From an uncultured Clostridia bacterium (lineage in GTDB: Bacteria; Bacillota; Clostridia; TANB77; CAG-508), in the NCBI GenBank assembly GCA_934167175.1, contig CAKPKF010000008.1, positions 1-63,774 on the forward strand: a DNA stretch of 63,774 nt, given 5' to 3'. Each line of letters opens with the position of its first letter. Position 1 is the first letter of the stretch. The notes beneath the pieces were generated by a model, which was given only the letters and a program-made list of their open reading frames with translations, had not been told where the DNA came from and did not search any database. The position numbers and the translations under genes are program-made. This document shows positions 63,561 to 63,774 of the stretch, in pieces.

Positions 63561-63646
63561 TTTTACCCAATTTTTACCCAATCGCTTAGGCTGTTAAAAC
63601 TTGTTTGTTACAGCCTAAGTATGCAAAATTTTTACAAAAATTTTGT
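63561..63646. repeat. Cluster of direct and inverted repeats upstream of the right-edge gene
   Basis: A direct repeat (TTTTACCCAA, then TTTTTACCCAA) is followed by a perfect 10-bp inverted repeat CTTAGGCTGT/ACAGCCTAAG (63585-63619) and a second palindrome CAAAATTTTT aca AAAATTTTG. The 630-bp gap 63110-63739 holds this cluster and the tRNA-like segment and no gene. It could be an integrase attachment region, operators, or a terminator and promoter set. Confidence 0.45.
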
Positions 63647-63739
63647 ATTCCTTAGTTGGTACGTTTGTTCTTGGATTTTTGGCTCTTGTAAGAGATATTT
63701 TTATTGAGAAAAATTTTAATTTTTAGGAGGATTTAGATT

Positions 63740-63774
63740 ATGAATAATTTAAGAGAAGTTAATGATGATATTTT
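63740..63774 (+). CDS. Start of an unidentified plus-strand gene (cut by the window edge)
   Basis: ATG 63740 follows TAGGAGG by nine bases and opens MNNLREVNDDI before the window ends. Too short to identify. It is divergent from the PLD/DUF6361-like operon. Confidence 0.6.
   Translation, partial: MNNLREVNDDI

Overview
This window is very AT-rich (roughly a quarter G+C by eye). It carries a Bacillota/Clostridia gene set: spo0A, a Gram-positive style lexA, carD, a PerR-like regulator, a serine T-box, an L21 leader, two sortases, and AGGAGG-type ribosome sites before nearly every gene. I infer an uncultured, low-GC, gut-type clostridium; the exact lineage is a guess. Almost all genes are on the minus strand. 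The plus-strand exceptions are a 48-codon gene with a Met tRNA (27.8-28.2 kb), a Cys-rich protein (39.9 kb), the T-box/serS/engB block (50.3-53.3 kb) and a gene entering at the right edge.

Region by region. (1) 0.2-6.3 kb is an accessory island. It holds a complete DpnII-type GATC restriction-modification operon, a DUF2971-like/TPR protein, a deoxyribosyltransferase-like protein, a small phage-like protein and an HTH protein. Three copies of a ~70-bp hairpin repeat each sit just after a gene's 3' end. The island abuts a peroxiredoxin gene cut exactly at its active-site cysteine codon. (2) 6.5-12.6 kb holds an HD hydrolase, sortase B and a redox cluster (rubrerythrin, PerR-like regulator, thioredoxin, thioredoxin reductase), then DUF368 and spo0A. 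(3) 12.7-27.7 kb holds housekeeping and envelope genes: yigZ, a flavoprotein, an aluminium-resistance-type PLP enzyme, a WG-repeat protein, a CNNM/CBS protein, a thioester adhesin with its sortase, lexA, obg, trpS, rpmA, rplU, proS and scpB. (4) 27.8-31.5 kb holds the Met tRNA and tandem prepilin-like leucine-rich-repeat proteins. (5) 31.5-50 kb is core: rpoD-dnaG, carD, rqcP, truA, cdaA, another prepilin-like protein, an RNase G/pth/rnr/secG cluster, a pseudouridine synthase, ispH and a pair of paralogous envelope proteins. (6) 50.3-53.3 kb is a T-box controlled serS locus with engB. (7) 53.3-63.8 kb is accessory: a 979-residue protein of unknown function, a glucosyltransferase-like membrane protein, a NUDIX-pyrophosphatase fusion, and a PLD-nuclease two-gene operon that looks like a defence module.

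The most striking observation concerns decoding. I scanned every annotated gene for in-frame CGG codons and found six, in yigZ, rqcP, rnr, an rluA-type gene, engB and a small island gene. In all six, zero-frame reading ends at a stop within 1-22 codons. In all six, skipping the C and reading the next three bases (GGA, GGC or GGT) as glycine restores a full-length protein; five are recognisable families with a family-correct sequence after the site. I found no in-frame CGG behaving as arginine, while AGA, AGG, CGT and CGA are used as arginine. Every clean single-base frameshift I detected has this same form. This suggests that CGG is not a normal sense codon here and that CGGN is translated with a +1 shift to glycine, either as a four-base codon or as an obligatory +1 frameshift. 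Such genes would be miscalled as pseudogenes. Raw-read confirmation, the tRNA inventory and proteomics are the decisive tests.
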